This document shows positions 6,890 to 13,817 of a stretch of 18,474 nucleotides of DNA, piece after piece. The stretch spans positions 1 through 18,474 of the forward strand of contig JBOGED010000275.1 of NCBI GenBank assembly GCA_050743625.1, read 5' to 3'. The position numbers were made by a program, and so were the translations under genes. This stretch comes from JBOGED01 sp050743625 (GTDB lineage Bacteria; Actinomycetota; Nitriliruptoria; Euzebyales; Egibacteraceae). Under the pieces are notes generated by a model, which was not told where the DNA came from, did not search any database, and saw only the letters and a program-made list of their open reading frames with translations. Each line of letters begins with the position of its first letter. Position 1 is the stretch's first letter.

Positions 6890-7954
6890 CTAGACGCGAG
6901 CGTAATCGGCGATGCGTGGGTGGTCGAAGATCGTGGTCTCCTGCATCGTGAGCTCGAGGCCCTTGCCTGCGTCCAGCCCGCGGCGGTACATCGCCAGCGC
7001 GATCGCGACGTCGACGAAGGCGAGCCCCACCGCGTTGAAGTAGATGCGCTCGTCGTCCTTCTGCCGGCCCGGCTTTTCGCCGGCGACGATCTCGTGCAAG
7101 TCCCCGTAGACATCGGAATCCGCTAGCTCGCCGTCCTTGTACATCCGGCTGAGGGTCTGCGTGCGGTGCTTGACCGTGTTCCAGTCGTCACACACGATCT
7201 TGTTGCATTGCTTGGCAACCCCGTACTCGTCTTCCCAGCCGCCGATATGACTGTAGAAGGATCCTGGTTGCATCCACTCGGCACGCAGCAGCGGCGCCTG
7301 AGCACTCGTCGCAGTGACGAGGATGTCGGCTCCCTCCATCGCACGGGCGTGGTCGGTACCGGCCTGGACGAACTCGACGTCGGGAAGGATGCGGCTGAGC
7401 TCGCGGACGAACTGCTGCTCTTCCTCGACGGTCTTGGCCGACACCCGGCACTCGGCCAGGGACGGGCGCACAGTCTTCATCGCAAGCAGGTGCATCTTGG
7501 CCTGCTCGCCGCTACCGATGAACCCGATCGTTCGGGCTTGCTCCGGCGCGAAGTGCTTGGCGGCGAGCCCGCCCATCGCCCCGACCCGTATGTTGGACAC
7601 CAACGTCCCTTCCAGCACGGCGATGGGGAACCCCTTCTCGATCTCGGAGAGCACGAACAGCGCAGTCAGGTTCTGCCGGCCGAACCGGGCGACGTTCGGC
7701 GGGAACACCGACACCCACTTCATGCCACAGACACGTTCGTGCAACAGAGTGGCCGGCAGGCAGTTGATCCGTTCCTGGGTTTCGTCGTCGAAGATCTGCA
7801 CGATCTTCTCGGGGAAGAGCACGTCGCCTTCCCGGTTCGCGAGCAGCGCGGACTCGGCAACGTTGATCGCAAACTCGAAATCGAGGCAGCCCGCTTCAAG
7901 CAGATCCTCCTGTGACAGATAGGTAAATCTGATGGCGTGCCTGCTCTGCTCCAA
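6890..7954 (-). CDS. ornithine cyclodeaminase / mu-crystallin family NAD(P)-binding protein
   Basis: Soluble enzyme of 354 residues, normal length for the family. Members are ornithine cyclodeaminases, or NAD(P)H-dependent imine/amino-acid dehydrogenases such as alanine dehydrogenase and SbnB. Seen: KWVSVFPPN (the conserved Lys near the substrate site), VLEGTLVSNIRVGAMGGLA (helix leading into the Rossmann domain), the dinucleotide motif GFIGSGEQAKMHL near residues 145-157, and GADILVTATSA. The ornithine cyclodeaminase DxPGK-type motif after 'GSFYSHIG' is not present (GGWEDEYG instead), so a dehydrogenase-type activity on another substrate is more likely. The start is TTG at 7954, supported by GGAGG five bases upstream (7964-7960). 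Monocistronic as far as visible, and divergent from the chimeric gene at 8146. A pair of GGACGATGCT repeats lies upstream. Confidence 0.87.
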   Translation of the reverse strand: MEQSRHAIRFTYLSQEDLLEAGCLDFEFAINVAESALLANREGDVLFPEKIVQIFDDETQERINCLPATLLHERVCGMKWVSVFPPNVARFGRQNLTALFVLSEIEKGFPIAVLEGTLVSNIRVGAMGGLAAKHFAPEQARTIGFIGSGEQAKMHLLAMKTVRPSLAECRVSAKTVEEEQQFVRELSRILPDVEFVQAGTDHARAMEGADILVTATSAQAPLLRAEWMQPGSFYSHIGGWEDEYGVAKQCNKIVCDDWNTVKHRTQTLSRMYKDGELADSDVYGDLHEIVAGEKPGRQKDDERIYFNAVGLAFVDVAIALAMYRRGLDAGKGLELTMQETTIFDHPRIADYARV

Positions 7955-7994
7955 TGGATCCTCCGGGGTCGGGTGCGAGACGCTCGGGCGGCCC

Positions 7995-8028
7995 GGACGA
8001 TGCTCATCCGCGACAGCGGGACGATGCT
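7995..8028. promoter_or_regulatory. 24-bp-spaced direct repeat upstream of the ornithine-cyclodeaminase-family gene
   Basis: GGACGATGCT occurs at 7995-8004 and again at 8019-8028, a 24-bp start-to-start spacing (a little over two helical turns). It lies 40-75 bases upstream of the TTG start at 7954, in the divergent gap. Direct repeats at this spacing fit tandem binding of a regulator, but no regulator can be assigned. Confidence 0.35.
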
Positions 8029-8145
8029 AACGCATAGGCTCTGCCCATGGTGGTGAGTGCCGCATACAGGGCCTACGGGGGTTCTCCCAGCTCGTCGCAC
8101 ACCTCAAGCGCGCCGCAGCTCTCGTTTCGTAAGGAGGACCGGCGC

Positions 8146-9273
8146 GTGTCCTGCTTCTCCTTCTACGTGTGGGACGACGACTTCGGCCCCGGGTTCGTCA
8201 AGCTGTGCGCCTATTTCCCCTACCCGGGCAAGGTCTGGTGCAACGGTCACGAGTGGGCCAAACGCCAAGCCGCCAAGGCCGGGATCGGGTTCACGCCGTT
8301 GTCCAACGGCTTCGCCTCCTGCGACGACCCGGCCGGGTTGCAGGCCATCTGCGACCGGCTGGGCCCAGACTCGGCGTGCGCGGCCCAGGTCCACGCCTGG
8401 ACCCTGCTTGACCTCCTCAAGCCCAACTCAGGGAAGACGATCGGCCTGGCCGCCGGGGCGGGCCTGCAGGCGGTCGCCTCCGACGCCTGCGCGCTGGCCG
8501 GCAATGCCGACAACAACGCGGGCCGCGTCGACGACGCCGACCGCTGGTTCAAAGGCGCTCGTGAGCTAGCTCGTGAGGCCGGCGACTGGAGGCACTCGCG
8601 ATGGCTGCCCACGCGTGGCGGTCGCTCACGGCATGGAACACGCCCGGGGGAAAGATCAGGCCCGAGACGTAGCCGGGGGGTCGCCGCGTTCGAGGGCGCT
8701 GCCGCCTTCCACCCGATGCTGCGCCCCGCGGGATGCGCCTGGCTGTTCAGCCAGCTCGCGGCGTACCGCGGCGAGCTGGGCGATGACCTGTCATCCGGGC
8801 GGTTCCTGGAGCACGCGCGAGCCAATGCCGCGCTTGTCGCCCTGGACGATCCCGGCTGGGGCTGGTGGTCGGTCCACGGTGAGCTCGGCGGCTGGGACAG
8901 CAGCCGCCTCGACGTGTTCGCCGCGGCCAGAGCGCTCGGGTTGGGCCGCCCCGCCGAGGCGCTCCAACTGTTGGAGACCGCGCGCGGCGCGGTCACGCTG
9001 CCGGTGAGGCGCATCGGCCTTGCACGCGACGTCATGGACGCATGCGTGGCGCTCGGGGAGGTCGAGGGGGCGTGCGTGTCCGCTATCGCCGCCCTCGACG
9101 GGCGGCTCTCCCCCGTGACGTGCCTCGGCGGCCGCCAGGATGTTGAGCCGGATGGAGCACTTCGCCGTACAGTGCAGGATTGGGCCGGCGTGTGCGGCGT
9201 CATCGCGGCGAGCGGGCGGCGGTCAGCAGCGGCGAGTCGTGGATCGCGTGCGCAGCTCATGTGGCCGCGGTGA
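8146..9273 (+). pseudogene. chimeric degraded gene: unknown-family N-terminal segment joined to an HTH/TPR-regulator C-terminal region
   Basis: GTG 8146 has AAGGAGG eight bases upstream; the frame is also open from ATG 8047. Residues from about 8150 to 8370 (FSFYVWDDDFGPGF, then WCNGHEWAKRQAAKAGIGF and NGFASCDDPAGLQAICDRLG) match, from memory, a conserved stretch of much longer bacterial proteins of unknown function. After about 8375 the product changes to the TPR-like region of actinobacterial XRE regulators (RWFKGARELAREAGD, MLRPAGCAWLFSQLAAYRGE, LGEVEGACVSAIAAL). Between 8585 and 8670 the expected sequence lies in the third frame (RLEALAMAAHAWRSLTAWNT) and the first frame is nonsense, so two compensating shifts are present. 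It lacks the HTH domain and is probably non-functional despite the open frame. Its 3' end overlaps the convergent oxidoreductase gene by 17 bases. Confidence 0.6.
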
Positions 9274-10480
9274 TCGTGTCGGCGGTGCGGCGGCCCGAGA
9301 CCATGGCGCCTTGGATGGAGGGCGTGTCGCGGTGGTCGCCGCAGATGAACAGCCGGTCGCCGAACCGTACGCGGCGGGCGAGCGGGGCGGGAGCGGTCTG
9401 GTCGGGAAGCGCGTGGGCGATCCGGTAGAGGCCGATGCGCGACCAGGCGCTGACCTGCGAGCCGAACCAGCCGGTAAGCTGGCGGCGGATCGCTGCCTCG
9501 AGTGACGCGTCGCCCGCGGCCGAGCCACCGGCGAGCGCGACGGCGACCAGCGCTTGGCCTGGAGGAGCATAGGACCCCGCGACGTTACTCAAGACGGCCA
9601 CGAGATCCGCGGGCCCTGAGCGGGCGCCATCCAACATGAGGGTCGGCTCCCTCGTCGGAGGCTCCGGCGCGGCGAAGTACATCGTGACGGCGCCGCGTGA
9701 CCGCGCCGGTCCCAGGGTGGGGACGAGCGACGCGGCCACGGGGGCCTCGGTGGCGACCACCACAATCTCCGCGGTCAACTCGTCCCCGCCCTCGAGCCGT
9801 ACCGTCCCCTCCCCGACCTCGACGGCCGCGCAGCGCGTCCGCACCGCATCAGCCGGCAGCCAGGCCGCGAGCTGGCGTGGAATCGCGCCCATGCCGGCGG
9901 CTGGCACGGCGGTGCTGCCCCCGAAGAAGCTCCGCATCACGAACGCGAACATGCGGCTGGAGGTCTCCAACCGCCGGTCGAAGAACACGCTGCCAAGGAA
10001 CGGGCGGAAGAAGGACTCGATGATGCCGTTGCCAAAGCCGAGGGCGCGCAGCTCGGAGATCGTCGACACGTCCGGCCGCCCGCGAAGCTGGGCGGGCGAG
10101 GACCTCGACAGGGTCAACCGGAGCCGCGCGAGCCGCAGCTTGTCCCCCCACCCGCCGACGCCGGACGTGAGGCTGCGCAAGGCCTGCTCAGGAGCCCGGA
10201 ACGGGTCGGCCAGCGCCTCGAAACCCGTCCCACGCCAGACCAGCACCCCCGGGGAGAACGGCTGCAGCTCCAGCGCCTCGTAGTCCAGCAACCGCCGGGC
10301 CTCGGGATAGGCGGTCAGCAGTACCTGAAAGCCACGGTCGAGCTGGAAGCCGTCAACGCGGTCCGTGCGGACCCGTCCACCGACATCGTCCGAGGCCTCG
10401 AGGACCAGCGGTCGCCGGCCGCGCTCGCTGAGCCTCACCGCGCAGCACAGCCCGGCCAGACCGGCTCCTACGATGATCAC
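9257..10480 (-). CDS. FAD-dependent NAD(P)/FAD oxidoreductase (amine oxidase / protoporphyrinogen oxidase-like)
   Basis: Flavoprotein of 407 residues. The N-terminal dinucleotide motif IIVGAGLAGLCCAVRLSERG (residues 2-21) ends its second strand with LVLEASDDVGGRVRTD, the classic amine-oxidase/phytoene-desaturase FAD signature. The C-terminus has FICGDHRDTPSIQGAMVSGR, which closes the FAD site. Substrate unknown. The only in-frame start is GTG at 10480, which has no Shine-Dalgarno. However, GGAGGGG followed five bases on by ATG (10503-10501) lies just upstream, one base out of frame. Adding one C to the CCC run at 10484-10486 would give MAGGERPDVIIVGAG, a natural N-terminus. So the recorded sequence may have lost a base, or the gene is slightly damaged. 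Convergent with the chimeric gene downstream. Confidence 0.85.
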   Translation of the reverse strand: MIIVGAGLAGLCCAVRLSERGRRPLVLEASDDVGGRVRTDRVDGFQLDRGFQVLLTAYPEARRLLDYEALELQPFSPGVLVWRGTGFEALADPFRAPEQALRSLTSGVGGWGDKLRLARLRLTLSRSSPAQLRGRPDVSTISELRALGFGNGIIESFFRPFLGSVFFDRRLETSSRMFAFVMRSFFGGSTAVPAAGMGAIPRQLAAWLPADAVRTRCAAVEVGEGTVRLEGGDELTAEIVVVATEAPVAASLVPTLGPARSRGAVTMYFAAPEPPTREPTLMLDGARSGPADLVAVLSNVAGSYAPPGQALVAVALAGGSAAGDASLEAAIRRQLTGWFGSQVSAWSRIGLYRIAHALPDQTAPAPLARRVRFGDRLFICGDHRDTPSIQGAMVSGRRTADTITAAT

Positions 10481-10573
10481 GTCGGGCGCTCGCCACCAGC
10501 CATCTACCCCTCCTTGTCGCCGGGCTCATCCTGCCCGCCAGGACGGTAGGGCACGCCGGGGGATCCCGCGCCG

Positions 10574-10618
10574 GGTGTGTCGACTGAGGTCCGAATTCCG
10601 GACCTGAGCCAACACACC
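10574..10618. repeat. 45-base interrupted inverted repeat at the edge of the gene-fragment mosaic
   Basis: Outer arms GGTGTGT (10574-10580) and ACACACC (10612-10618) enclose inner arms AGGTCCG (10587-10593) and CGGACCT (10599-10605) around AATTC. The six-base joins between arms pair partly. No T-run follows, and no gene ends here in the right orientation, so it does not look like an ordinary terminator. It may be a mobile-element end or an operator relic. Confidence 0.5.
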
Positions 10619-10640
10619 GGCCGATCAACGATCGCTCAGC

Positions 10641-10734
10641 AACGCCGTCATCGTTCGAGACGAGGACGGTTACTGGTTCGTCGACTTCCCCGACGTGCCC
10701 GGGTGCCATACCCAGGGCCGAACGCTGCGGGCGG
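10641..10734 (+). pseudogene. HicB-like antitoxin N-terminal fragment
   Basis: The frame starting at 10641 reads AVIVRDEDGYWFVDFP, then DVPGCHTQGRTLRAA. The HicB-family partial RNase-H-like fold typically has 'V.ERDEDG.W....PDLPGCHSQGRTL.EA', so the match covers the first three strands. There is no start codon in place, the C-terminal half is missing, and the frame runs directly into the aldehyde-dehydrogenase fragment at 10741. No HicA toxin is seen nearby. A relic of a toxin-antitoxin or HicB-like gene, not a working one. Confidence 0.65.
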
Positions 10735-10740
10735 CGCGGG

Positions 10741-10834
10741 TCCCGCGACCGGTGAGCGCATCGACGACATCGGTACCGCCACCGGATCCGACGTTGATCG
10801 GGCGGTGCACGCGTCGGCGGCCGCCTTCCCCAGG
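10741..10834 (+). pseudogene. 94-bp near-duplicate of the 5' part of the aldehyde dehydrogenase gene
   Basis: Bases 10741-10834 align without gaps to 16718-16811 in the aldehyde dehydrogenase gene, with roughly a dozen differences. The translation PATGERIDDIGTATGSDVDR plus VHASAAAFP corresponds to residues 23-53 of the intact enzyme (PATGERIDDVGIATEQDVDR there). The copy has no start and no continuation. Most differences are synonymous or conservative, so it is an older duplication or came from a close paralogue rather than being an assembly repeat. Confidence 0.85.
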
Positions 10835-10865
10835 CATCTCAAAGACCACCATCAGTGCTCAGGCC

Positions 10866-10982
10866 GCCGAATGGCGGTTCCCCGACGGCCTCGGTGATCG
10901 TGCTCAGCGAGGGCAGGCTGCTCAACCTCGGCAACGCCACCGGCCACCCAAGCCTCTTCATGTCCAACTCGTTCACCAAGCC
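10866..10982 (+). pseudogene. S-adenosylhomocysteine hydrolase C-terminal fragment, frameshifted
   Basis: EWRFPDG (10869-10889) is followed, one frame over, by [20 protein letters not shown] and then SLFMSNSFT. This matches the highly conserved C-terminal region of adenosylhomocysteinase (usually '[36 protein letters not shown]'). About two bases are missing between the FPDG and VIVLSEG parts. After SNSFTK the similarity ends and the family's last ~50 residues are absent. About 40 of more than 400 residues remain, so it is a scrap with no activity. Confidence 0.85.
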
Positions 10983-10990
10983 CGAGGCCT

Positions 10991-12254
10991 CTAATCTAAT
11001 GGCCAGGGTTTCTCACGCCAGAAACCCTGGCCACAAGCCGATCCGTACGTCAGCGCTGCAAGGTGCTCGATAAGGCGGCCGACGTTGTTTTCGTATGCGT
11101 AGCCGTCGCGCATAAGCGTGATGGCTCGTGTCGTCATGGCGTGTCGCGTTGCCTGTGGGCAGGTGATGGCTCGCTCCAACGGCGTAGCGAGCGAGGCAGC
11201 GGAGCCGGGATCGAACGCGAATCCGGTAGCTTCGTGGGCGACGGTCTCTGGCAGGCCGCCGGCTGTGCTGGCAACGACGGCGCCTTGGAAGTGGAAATGG
11301 GTGTAGCACTCCATGGGGATGCGACCGAACGGTTCGGTCAGCGATGGCACGACGACCGCCGAGGTGAGGGTGGCCGATGAGGTCTCGCAGCCACAGGGCG
11401 AACGTTGGCACGACCGCGTCGATCCTCGTCTCCTGTAGGCGCTGCTCGAGGTCGTCGGCGTAGGGGTTGACCTTCGATTCGGACACCGCGCCGATGATCG
11501 CCGGTGGAGTTGGGATGCCTTTGCTGCGCAGGAGGGCGAGGGCGTCGATGAGCAGGTGCTGGCCCTTGTATGGGTGAGCTCGCCCGTAGCACAGGATGAA
11601 CCGGTCGGGGATCTCGAGTGGGCAGGGATGCGGGTCGTCGGTCCATTCGAATCGGGTCGCGCCGTCGAAGACATCGATGATTGCTTGGGGGAGCGCTTGG
11701 TAGGCGGTTTCCAAGTGGCGGCGCATGAACTTCGAGATCGCGCCCAGTAGCGCGGTGAAGCCGTCGGCGAACGCGTAATGGGAACGCTCCCAGGCGGCTC
11801 GCTTTCGATCGTCCGGGGTGTGAAGGAGCCCGGTGCCTCTGGGAATGTGGATGTGGCGGACCCGAGGCTGTTCCCTGAGCAGGGCGAGTAAGCCAGCGAA
11901 AGGTGTGTCGAAACTTACGACCCCCAGGCCGCTTGGCCCAATTGTTCGGATCCGGTCTGCGGCCCCCTGGGAGGCGGCGATCCATTCGTTGATTCCGCCG
12001 TATCGGCGCTGCCCATCGGTGCCGTTGTCTACTGGCAGGAGTTCGGCTTGCAGCGCGTCGAGTAGGGTGCGGGCGCGGTGATGCCATCGATGATCGAACT
12101 CGGCGCTCGTCGAGGCGACGCATACCGGTAGGACGAACAGCTCGCCTACGTGATGGCGGTGCAATTGGAGGCATTGGAGGAAGCGCCAGTTACCGAACCC
12201 CGCGCCGGTCCCGCAACCGTAGAGCCCGTCGTGGAGGCAGATCGCCAATCGCAT
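10991..12254 (-). pseudogene. glycosyltransferase, GT-B fold (family 4 type), broken by a one-base frameshift
   Basis: Transfers a sugar from a nucleotide-sugar to an acceptor. The N-terminal half, from ATG 12254, reads MRLAICLHDGLYGCGTGAGF and onward to FILCYGRAHPYKGQHLLIDA, the start of the donor-binding domain. At about 11361-11375 the frame breaks. The conserved end is in the next frame: SAVVVPSLTEPFGRIPMECY (containing the family EPFGxxPxE catalytic/donor motif, glutamates seven residues apart), then GGLPETVAHEATGF, ending at TAG 10991. Removing one base (for example a C near 11371 or a G near 11360) restores about 420 residues. In the recorded sequence the first frame stops at 11013 without the motif. 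ATG 12254 overlaps the kinase stop (TGATG), so it is the last gene of the cluster. It is either a recent pseudogene or an indel artefact. Confidence 0.8.
11001..11032 (-). terminator. perfect 13-bp hairpin over the 3' end of the glycosyltransferase gene
   Basis: GGCCAGGGTTTCT (11001-11013) and AGAAACCCTGGCC (11020-11032) are perfect inverted repeats around a six-base loop. The hairpin lies inside the last codons of the glycosyltransferase (restored frame, stop at 10991). The following bases are not T-rich on either strand, so it may be a factor-independent-like stop for the cluster or a transcript-end stabiliser. Position at the end of the leftward cluster supports a terminating role. Confidence 0.5.
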
Positions 12255-12844
12255 CAGCCCGCCACCCCTACCAGCGCCCGCCACACGAGACGCAGGTTGG
12301 CGTCGAGCGGGTCCTCTCCGTCGAGGTGTATCACCGCCGTGTCGACGGGTAATGACAAGGCTGGGTCGAGCGCGTTCAACGTGTCGGCAAGGTGGGCGTA
12401 GAAGCGTCGCAGCTCATGCAGCGGTGAAGGTTGCGTCCACGGATGCTCTCCCGGCGCGACGATGCCGCGGCGACGCAGGCTCACTGGAGCCGGGCAGTCG
12501 AAGACGCAGTAGGCCCGCGGATGGTCGAAACGGCCGGACACGAGACCTTGACGACACCATTGGACGCGTTTTCTCTCCAGGTCTGCTCCCTGGGACGAGG
12601 CGCGGATCGAGTAGGCATAGGCCAGCGAGGACAGGAAGTTGCGGTCGACGATCAGCGGTAACGGTGAGGCGCTGCACAGTTGCTCCTTGCGCTCCCAGTT
12701 GCCTTGGTGGCCCTTGTCATCGCCGATGGCGGGAGGCGCGCCATGATTGACGACGTACTCGGGGATCACCCGGTGCCCGAGCGCCGCCATCATGGCTGCG
12801 ACCGAGGTCTTACCCGCTCCGGGCATGCCCTCCAGCACCACCAT
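12254..12844 (-). CDS. P-loop nucleotide kinase-like protein (thymidylate-kinase-type)
   Basis: Predicted ATP-dependent phosphotransferase of 196 residues. Walker A GMPGAGKTS is at residues 6-14, straight after the first strand (MVVLE). LIVDRNFLSSLAYAYS near 64-79 matches the DR-(Y/F)-x-S-S-x-A-Y motif of thymidylate kinase and deoxynucleoside kinases. Later arginine-rich helices (SLRRRGIV) could form the lid. The substrate is uncertain; dTMP kinase proper is more conserved, so a specialised nucleotide or nucleoside substrate is likely. I prefer ATG 12844 because the fold begins there and it follows the DUF2797 stop (12876). An upstream in-frame ATG at 12904 would add 20 residues overlapping the previous gene, with no Shine-Dalgarno. 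Its TGA overlaps the glycosyltransferase ATG. Confidence 0.75.
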   Translation of the reverse strand: MVVLEGMPGAGKTSVAAMMAALGHRVIPEYVVNHGAPPAIGDDKGHQGNWERKEQLCSASPLPLIVDRNFLSSLAYAYSIRASSQGADLERKRVQWCRQGLVSGRFDHPRAYCVFDCPAPVSLRRRGIVAPGEHPWTQPSPLHELRRFYAHLADTLNALDPALSLPVDTAVIHLDGEDPLDANLRLVWRALVGVAG

Positions 12845-12875
12845 CGATCCGCGCGCGACGCAACCAATGGGCTGC

Positions 12876-13817
12876 TTACAAGGTGAACAAGGCAGGTTGC
12901 GCATGAGCTGCTTGCATCGACTCGCTTGTGGGCGGGGTGGCCAGATGCCAGCGCTGGCCAGGCTCGCAGCGGCGCAGCTGCCAGCCCTCCAGGCCGCGCG
13001 TGTCGATGACGAGCAGCTCCTCGTCGGCGCCTAGCAGCAGCATCTTGCCGATCACCCCGATCACGCTGCCCGTGAGGACGTCTTGGTCCTCGATGCGTGT
13101 GACCACCTGCGGCGCCTGTGGCAACACCTCGGGGTCGAGTCCATAGGAGGACAGGTTCTCTTTCACGGTTGGCTCCGGCAGGACGGTCACCGGACTGCCG
13201 GCGAGCAGCCCTCGCGCCTGGTCTGCCGCGATGTTCAACACGGCCGCGTGCGGGTGGCGGTCGGTGGCCTCACTCCACAATGCCCGTTTGCGTCGCCATT
13301 GGACTTGCTCGGGGATGCCCAGCAGAGAGGACACCAATTGTTCAATGCGACGGATGTCGAGGTAGGAGCCTTCGCAGAGGAAGAGATGCGCGATGGCGCC
13401 CTGCTCCAACAGGCGATCGTCGGCCCGGTGCTTCGCGGTCAGCCCGACCTTGAGCGCCTGTAGGCCGAACAGCGCGAGGTAGAGGCGGAACACGCCGGTC
13501 GGGAACGTGCCGTCAGCGCCTGGCCGGTCTTGGGCGATGCGCCTGCCCGGGTCAGCGGACGCGCAGCCGCTGCACTGCGCACCGACTTCGGGGGACCGAT
13601 TGCCTGGGCAGAGACGGCGCGCGTTGCTCTGGTTGTCGTACAGGCCGACGCAACGACGTGGGCCCTGAACGCGCCAACCGACCGTTCTGCCCGCCGCGAC
13701 CGGCCGGGCGCGGGTCTCACCCGTACGGCTCGCGAAGGTCCCGAGGGCTTGGCTGTGCTCCCAGTAGAGCCCGGTGAAGCGCCAAGCGTCGAGCCGGTCT
13801 GCCGTCATGATGCTCAT
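12876..13817 (-). CDS. DUF2797 family protein
   Basis: A 313-residue protein matching DUF2797: QALGTFASRTG near the start, GPRRCVGLYD, CPGNRSPEVGAQCSGC, then FRLYLALFGLQALKVGLT (about residues 110-127), RLLEQGA and LLGIPEQVQWRRKRALW. Cys56, Cys70, Cys82 and Cys85 form a likely zinc site. The LYLALFG...KVGLT pair of strands resembles the GIY-YIG nuclease-like core, but this is my reading, not an established function; the family's role is unknown. ATG 13817 has GGAG seven bases upstream. The 5' end overlaps the NDP-kinase-like gene by about 100 bases in another frame. It sits between two nucleotide-phosphotransfer genes, which suggests a nucleotide- or nucleic-acid-related task. Confidence 0.8.
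   Translation of the reverse strand: MSIMTADRLDAWRFTGLYWEHSQALGTFASRTGETRARPVAAGRTVGWRVQGPRRCVGLYDNQSNARRLCPGNRSPEVGAQCSGCASADPGRRIAQDRPGADGTFPTGVFRLYLALFGLQALKVGLTAKHRADDRLLEQGAIAHLFLCEGSYLDIRRIEQLVSSLLGIPEQVQWRRKRALWSEATDRHPHAAVLNIAADQARGLLAGSPVTVLPEPTVKENLSSYGLDPEVLPQAPQVVTRIEDQDVLTGSVIGVIGKMLLLGADEELLVIDTRGLEGWQLRRCEPGQRWHLATPPTSESMQAAHAQPALFTL

Noticed and set aside
6870..6890. TTGACA-like -35 hexamer with a TAGAC-like -10
   Set aside because: Spacing is 15 bases and it points into the 3' end of a gene on the other strand, with no gene downstream on the plus strand until 8146.
7166..7915. 249-codon plus-strand frame opposite the ornithine-cyclodeaminase-family gene
   Set aside because: Antisense shadow; the minus strand encodes a complete Rossmann protein with SD.
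10641..10734. A working HicAB toxin-antitoxin pair
   Set aside because: Only the N-terminal third of HicB remains, without a start codon, and no HicA frame is seen on either side.
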